Shown in pieces: positions 4,181-5,212 of a stretch of 5,212 nt of DNA. How positions within the stretch are numbered: position 1 is the first letter of the stretch; every line of letters begins with the position of its first letter. Origin of the DNA: Pseudomonadota bacterium. GTDB lineage: Bacteria; Pseudomonadota; Gammaproteobacteria; Burkholderiales; Rhodocyclaceae. Location: contig JAUPVD010000490.1 in assembly GCA_030917225.1 (NCBI GenBank), forward strand, positions 1 to 5,212. Reading direction: 5' to 3'. A model generated the notes under the pieces. It made no database searches, was not told the DNA's origin, and saw only the letters and a program-made list of their open reading frames with translations. The position numbers were made by a program, and so were the translations under genes.

Positions 4181-5212
4181 GGCATCTCAATCTTTCCGAG
4201 TGGGCACTGCGGCACCGCTCGATGGTGCTTTACCTGATGATCGTCCTGATGGTCGCCGGCACGATTTCGTACTTCAAGCTGGGCCGCGCCGAGGACCCGG
4301 ACTTTACCTTCAAGGCCATGGTCGTGCGTACGCTGTGGCCCGGCGCGACTGCGCGCGAGGTCGAGGAGCAGGTGACTGAACGGCTTGAAAAGAAGCTGCA
4401 GGAAACGCCGTGGGTGGACGTCATCCGCTCCAGCTCACGTTCAGGTGAATCGCTGCTGTTCATCATCCTGAAGGACTACACCCCGAAAAAGGAAGTGCCC
4501 AACGCCTGGTATGAGGTGCGGAAGAAAGTCGGCGATGTCCGTCACACCCTGCCGGCCGGCGTGCAGGGCCCATTCCTGAACGACGAGTTCGGCGATACTT
4601 TTGTCACCATCTATGCGCTGACTGGTGACGGATTCGATGCGGGCGCCTTGCGCCAGCACGCAGACCGGATTGCTCGCGAGCTGCGACGAGTGGCCGATGT
4701 GAAGAAAATCGAGATGATCGGCGTGCAGGACGAGCGCATCTACGTCGAACTCTCGCATGCCAAGCTGGCCAGTCAGGGGCTTACCCCGTCAGCGATCGCC
4801 GAGGCGTTGGCCAAGCAAAACGCCATGGCCCCCGCCGGTTTCTTCGAGACCAGCAGCGACCGGATCCGTTTGCGCCTGAACGGTGACCTGCAGTCGCTCG
4901 AAAGCATCCGCAGCGTCGCGATCAACGCCAACGGACGCAGCTATCGCCTCGGAGACATCGCGCAGGTGCGCCGGGGTTTTGTCGAACCGCCGGCGCCGCG
5001 CATGCGCGTTCAGGGCAAGGATGCGGTCGGAATCGCCATTGCCATGAACAAGGGTGGCGATGTCATTCGCCTGGGGGCGGCACTGAAATCTGAGATGAAG
5101 CGCCTTGAGGCCGATCTGCCAACAGGTCTCGATGTCCATGTCGTCGCCGACCAGCCGGAAATCGTCGAGCAGTCGATCAAGCTCTTCGTGTCGTCGCTCG
5201 GAGAAGCAATCG
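4177..5212 (+). CDS. RND efflux permease subunit (AcrB-type), 3' end outside the window
   Basis: The proton-driven inner-membrane pump of the operon; the first 345 residues of roughly 1,000-1,050 expected are present and the frame is open to the edge. The N-terminus (MRHLNLSEWALRHR) leads into transmembrane helix 1 (about 15-33). The periplasmic porter region follows, with motifs of the family: GRAEDPDF (36-43), LWPGATAREVEEQVT (53-67), GPFLNDEFGD (131-140) and the ADVKKIEMIGVQDERIYVE stretch (173-191). The sequence stops as helix 2 begins (about 334 onward, SIKLFVSSLGEAI). The GPFLNDEFGDTF and GVQDERIYVE features recall TriC/MexK-like pumps more than AcrB itself; that is from memory and tentative. 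The ATG is part of ATGA at the adaptor stop, with no strong ribosome site of its own, so translation is probably coupled. The key transmembrane proton-relay acidic residues lie beyond the window. Confidence 0.95.
   Translation, partial: MRHLNLSEWALRHRSMVLYLMIVLMVAGTISYFKLGRAEDPDFTFKAMVVRTLWPGATAREVEEQVTERLEKKLQETPWVDVIRSSSRSGESLLFIILKDYTPKKEVPNAWYEVRKKVGDVRHTLPAGVQGPFLNDEFGDTFVTIYALTGDGFDAGALRQHADRIARELRRVADVKKIEMIGVQDERIYVELSHAKLASQGLTPSAIAEALAKQNAMAPAGFFETSSDRIRLRLNGDLQSLESIRSVAINANGRSYRLGDIAQVRRGFVEPPAPRMRVQGKDAVGIAIAMNKGGDVIRLGAALKSEMKRLEADLPTGLDVHVVADQPEIVEQSIKLFVSSLGEAI

Noticed and set aside
4441..5139. Leftward open frames near the right edge
   Set aside because: They are shadows of the permease gene, whose frame runs unbroken from 4177 to the edge with RND motifs.

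Overview
The window looks like an ordinary chromosomal segment of a moderately high-GC Gram-negative proteobacterium. The signs are two lipobox lipoproteins, a tripartite RND efflux operon that needs an outer membrane, and a GC-rich third codon position. A betaproteobacterium of the Rhodocyclaceae or Burkholderiales type is my best guess. That rests on general protein character and on the 'cacggag' palindromic repeat, not on any search.

Left part (1-1711): an intergenic palindromic repeat built from 9-nt-phased cacggag units (32-122) lies just downstream of a leftward MocR-type regulator gene (133-1563). The regulator joins a GntR winged helix to a fold-type I PLP aminotransferase-like domain. 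Its leader holds a 7-bp inverted repeat 21 bp apart (1585-1612), a good autoregulatory operator candidate. The 148-bp divergent gap to the next gene also holds two weak, interpenetrating promoters and a second inverted repeat.

Middle (1712-2300): a small rightward lipoprotein gene of 173 codons has a mature part that reads as about three beta-propeller-like strand repeats. A strong rho-independent terminator (2262-2300) isolates it from what follows.

Right part (2348-5212): an efflux operon made of a TetR/AcrR repressor (2427-3092), a periplasmic adaptor lipoprotein (3089-4180) and an RND permease (4177 to the edge, incomplete). Both gene junctions are ATGA overlaps, so translation is probably coupled. 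A TTGACT-N17-TAAAGT promoter sits immediately upstream. Over its -10 and start site lies a near-perfect palindrome that looks like a 20-bp perfect TetR operator carrying a 4-bp CAGT duplication. The expected logic is that an effector binds the repressor, the promoter is released, and repressor, adaptor and pump are made together. The adaptor carries the R-x3-L-x6-S hairpin-tip motif, which predicts docking to a TolC-type channel. No channel gene is in the window.

I see no RNA gene, insertion sequence, CRISPR array or defence system. Nothing here looks like a wholly new system. The most interesting points are the duplicated-unit TetR operator, the phased palindromic repeat, and the divergent pairing of a PLP-type regulator with an unrecognised small lipoprotein.
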